From: Chloroflexota bacterium
GTDB taxonomy: Bacteria; Chloroflexota; Anaerolineae; Ardenticatenales; Ardenticatenaceae
Assembly (NCBI GenBank): GCA_003520455.1
Contig: DOUV01000850.1
Coordinates: 1 to 8,469 of the forward strand
Direction: 5' to 3'
Length of the DNA: 8,469 nucleotides
Below the pieces are notes generated by a model that had not been told where the DNA came from, searched no databases, and saw only the letters and a program-made list of their open reading frames with translations. Shown in pieces: positions 6,663-8,469 of this stretch (position 1 is the stretch's first letter; each line of letters begins with the position of its first letter). A program made the translations under genes and the position numbers.

Positions 6663-7174
6663 TCAGGAACTACCGGCGGCTTTCAGGAGACCGAGCGAGT
6701 GTGACATGGCATCGCGGTTGGGACTGAGGAACAGAGGCGCGATGGAGGATCCTGATACGATTTCGCCCCATCCACCCAGGGTCGCACCAACACCCACGCC
6801 GAAGTCGGCAGGCCGCCCCAAATCAGCCAGTGTGCGCTCCAGCACAGCCAATTGGACGGCCGCAGGTCGGATGGGCCGCCTTGCCCATGTGACCAGGGCG
6901 GAAGAGCTTGCCGGCCAGCTCGCCGTCCCCGCCGGAGATCATCACGCCGTAGCGCTCGCGCATGTGGCCGCGCAATTGCTTGTCCGTGATTCCCTCCGGA
7001 ATGGACACTACCGTGACGGCGTTCCCGGCGATTTCCTCGAGCCCGCCACGGCTGCAGGCCCAGCGCCTTGACGCCGGCCCGGCGGGCGTGCGCGATGTCA
7101 GCATGTCTTGCCGCGTATCGCGCCACGCCCACTTCGAGAACTTGCGCCAGGATCGACTCCAACGCGTTACACAT
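6663..7174 (-). pseudogene. Class V aminotransferase (alanine-glyoxylate/PucG-like) remnant, truncated and frameshifted
   Basis: Only the C-terminal domain of a PLP-dependent class V aminotransferase survives, spread over three frames. Segment A (about 7174-7040) reads like the helix preceding the small domain (ALESILAQVLEVGVARYAAR, then RRAGVKALGLQP). Segment B (about 7040-6866) holds NAVTVVSIPEGITDKQLRGH, YGVMISGGDGELAGKLFRPG and HMGKAAHP, the domain's hallmark. Segment C (about 6865-6663) holds LAVLERTLADLGRPADFGVG and ends at TGA 6665-6663. The breaks fall near 7040 and 6865. The N-terminal 250 or so residues with the PLP lysine are absent upstream, where an unrelated gene ends at 7273. 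Such enzymes make glycine or serine from glyoxylate, and PucG uses ureidoglycine in purine breakdown. Truncation plus two frameshifts argues for a true pseudogene rather than one sequencing error. Confidence 0.78.
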
Positions 7175-7210
7175 CGCTGACCGAGGGTGTGTAGGGGAAG
7201 CGCCGCTACT

Positions 7211-7261
7211 CGATCCAGGTTTCCCTCCGGTCGAGGATGGAGAGATAACTCCCCTGGATCG
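7211..7261 (-). other. 51-nt inverted-repeat element with three-way-junction fold
   Basis: Beginning 12 bases after the stop codon of the exported-protein gene, outer arms CGATCCAGG and CCTGGATCG (9 bp, perfect; 7261-7253 and 7219-7211) enclose two small perfect hairpins: GGAG-TTATCT-CTCC (7252-7239) and CCTC-GACCG-GAGG (7236-7224). No T-run follows on the minus strand, so it is not a standard intrinsic terminator. It may stabilise the 3' end of the mRNA, act in termination by another route, or be a remnant of a small repeat. The short stretch from 7175 to 7210 between it and the aminotransferase remnant shows nothing recognisable. Confidence 0.35.
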
Positions 7262-7272
7262 GGGACGGCCCA

Positions 7273-8469
7273 TTAGCGACGGCTCCTCAACTGGACCTGA
7301 ATCTGGGTGGTGGCGGTCTCCATAACAGTCTCCTGATCAATCGCCAGGAGTGTACCGTCGTTTCTATCGAAGGTTGACACGATGCGGTGCGAGGGCCCCG
7401 TCTCCGTCAGAACGATGACGTCCCGGCTCACACGCGACACGACGACCTTGATCTCGGTCAGCGGGTCGCGGTCCAAGACCTGCCCACGCCGTAGGCTGGC
7501 CGCCGCCTCGGGCGGGAGCCAGGAACCGTAGGAAATCTGGGCGACCCCGGTCACCTGCTGCACCTGGCTGGTGAACTGTCCAGAGGTGTAGTGGGTCGCA
7601 TCGAACTCGCTCCACCTGGCGTGGCTGGCGATCACCTTCGATCGAATCGAATACTCGAGCGGCACACGGGGCGATCCCGGCACCAGTATGGTCACGGTTC
7701 CGTCGTAGCGCAGCGTGCGGCCGGTCGTCACCCAATCGGGAGCCCAGGCTCGCCGCCAGGGAAGCTCGAGCTGGCGCAGGTTCTTGAAGTACATCAGGCT
7801 CAACGACTTGTGAGTGCCCCTTTCCTTCCCGACCGCCTGGAGGGAGTAGAGCAGCAGGCCGGTGGTCTCATCGTAGACCGAGGTGTTCTCGGCGTCATCC
7901 GTCTGGTAGCTGATTCTGACCCCCTGGTACGTGCGCCCATCGAGCGTGATGGGCATGCGAGCGACTGTCAGTTCTCCATCGGTCGCCAGGTCCGGTGCCT
8001 GCAGTGAGTCGGGGTGGAGCCAGTACTCGCCCGCGCTGGGCGTTCCAATCGAGCGCGCCAGTCCCCAGGGAATCGCGACACCATTCTCGAGGCCGACGAA
8101 GAACGCGACCGAGGAGACGGCGGCGCTCCGCTCGAGGGCCACAAGGTCGAATTGCACAAGACCGGCACCGGCGGGTCCCACCTCGTCAGCCTCGATGATG
8201 GCGCCATGCTCGTCGCGGTAGTAGTAGTAGCGGTTGCGCGGGATGCTGGCGGTGGCCACGTAGTAGGTCACCCGCACGCCTTCCTGGAGCCACTCAGGCG
8301 CCTGCGTCCGCGGCAACTTGGGAAGACGCTGGAACAGGGGACCCGGGTTTTCCAGCGTCGCCCCATCGGCGGTGAGGGACTGAGTGGACGCCAGGCCGGT
8401 GCTACGCCGAATCGCTGCGAAGTCGATGGCAGGCGTCGGCGTCGCGGGTTGCGGAGAAGGCAGAGGCTC
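7273..8469 (-). CDS. Probable exported protein of unknown function with two similar halves (5' end outside window)
   Basis: The frame is open from the window edge to TAA 7275-7273, giving 398 residues; the start lies outside. A TTG at 8316 could be taken as a start, but the frame continues upstream without a stop, and the residues there (PSPQPATPTPA at 4-14) look like the Pro/Thr-rich linker that often follows the signal peptide or lipobox of exported proteins in Chloroflexota and Gram-positives. The rest is rich in beta-strand patterns and aromatic residues, with no membrane segment and only few cysteines. Two halves resemble each other: APEWLQEG (57-64) with APDWVTTG (243-250), YWLHPDSL (149-156) with SWLPPEAA (316-323), and VYDETTGLLLY (198-208) with TFDRNDGTLLA (366-376). 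The YxxxTGxLL pattern is common in extracellular lipoprotein-like beta domains. A run of four tyrosines comes from four GTA repeats at 8218-8229 (plus strand). No function is recognised. Confidence 0.82.
   Translation of the reverse strand, partial: EPLPSPQPATPTPAIDFAAIRRSTGLASTQSLTADGATLENPGPLFQRLPKLPRTQAPEWLQEGVRVTYYVATASIPRNRYYYYRDEHGAIIEADEVGPAGAGLVQFDLVALERSAAVSSVAFFVGLENGVAIPWGLARSIGTPSAGEYWLHPDSLQAPDLATDGELTVARMPITLDGRTYQGVRISYQTDDAENTSVYDETTGLLLYSLQAVGKERGTHKSLSLMYFKNLRQLELPWRRAWAPDWVTTGRTLRYDGTVTILVPGSPRVPLEYSIRSKVIASHARWSEFDATHYTSGQFTSQVQQVTGVAQISYGSWLPPEAAASLRRGQVLDRDPLTEIKVVVSRVSRDVIVLTETGPSHRIVSTFDRNDGTLLAIDQETVMETATTQIQVQLRSRR

Noticed and set aside
6683..7273. 196-codon minus-strand frame whose ATG overlaps the stop of the exported-protein gene (TAATG), suggesting a coupled gene
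   Set aside because: Only a short internal part resembles a protein family (aminotransferase segment A). The remainder is out of frame with the recognisable segments B and C and is low-complexity Arg/Ser/Pro, so it is a by-product of the pseudogene.
8314..8316. TTG as start codon of the exported-protein gene (347 residues)
   Set aside because: The frame continues without a stop to the window edge through a Pro/Thr-rich linker that looks coding, so the gene most likely begins outside the window.

Overview
The window is GC-rich bacterial DNA, and every gene I can support lies on the minus strand. Gene density, GTG/TTG starts, a luciferase-like flavin oxidoreductase, an FCD-type GntR regulator and a Pro/Thr-rich linker in a probable exported protein fit a high-GC heterotroph. 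Chloroflexota (Thermomicrobia-like) or Actinomycetota are my best guesses, but gene families alone do not decide this.

Layout in the direction of transcription (high to low coordinates). (1) 8469-7273 holds the C-terminal 398 residues of a probable exported protein of unknown function, built of two similar halves. (2) 7261-7211, just after its stop, can fold into a three-way-junction hairpin. (3) 7174-6663 is the decayed C-terminal third of a class V (alanine-glyoxylate type) aminotransferase, spread over three reading frames. (4) 6662-6436 is a regulatory region with a near-consensus sigma70-type promoter, a perfect 20-bp palindrome over the predicted transcription start and a related imperfect palindrome upstream. 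(5) 6435-1 is one long apparent operon: GntR/FCD regulator, LLM flavin-dependent oxidoreductase, M29-aminopeptidase/NicX-like metalloprotein, small cupin, class II aldolase, then FAD, [2Fe-2S] and molybdopterin subunits of a xanthine dehydrogenase/CO dehydrogenase-family hydroxylase. The last gene runs off the window.

The operon reads as a substrate-inducible catabolic pathway. A molybdenum hydroxylase typically inserts oxygen from water into an N-heteroaromatic ring or an aldehyde. An LLM enzyme can monooxygenate or open a ring. M29-fold relatives include the ring-opening dioxygenase NicX, class II aldolases cleave C-C bonds of small oxygenated acids or sugars, and cupins handle or isomerise intermediates. 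I infer breakdown of a heterocyclic or other nitrogenous ring compound, controlled by the first-gene regulator acting on its own promoter. The substrate is not visible in the sequence. The set of families does not match a characterised pathway I recognise, so the operon is the most interesting unit here. Four-base ATGA overlaps link oxidoreductase to M29-like protein, M29-like protein to cupin, and [2Fe-2S] to molybdopterin subunit. I see no RNA genes, CRISPR arrays, insertion sequences or defence systems.
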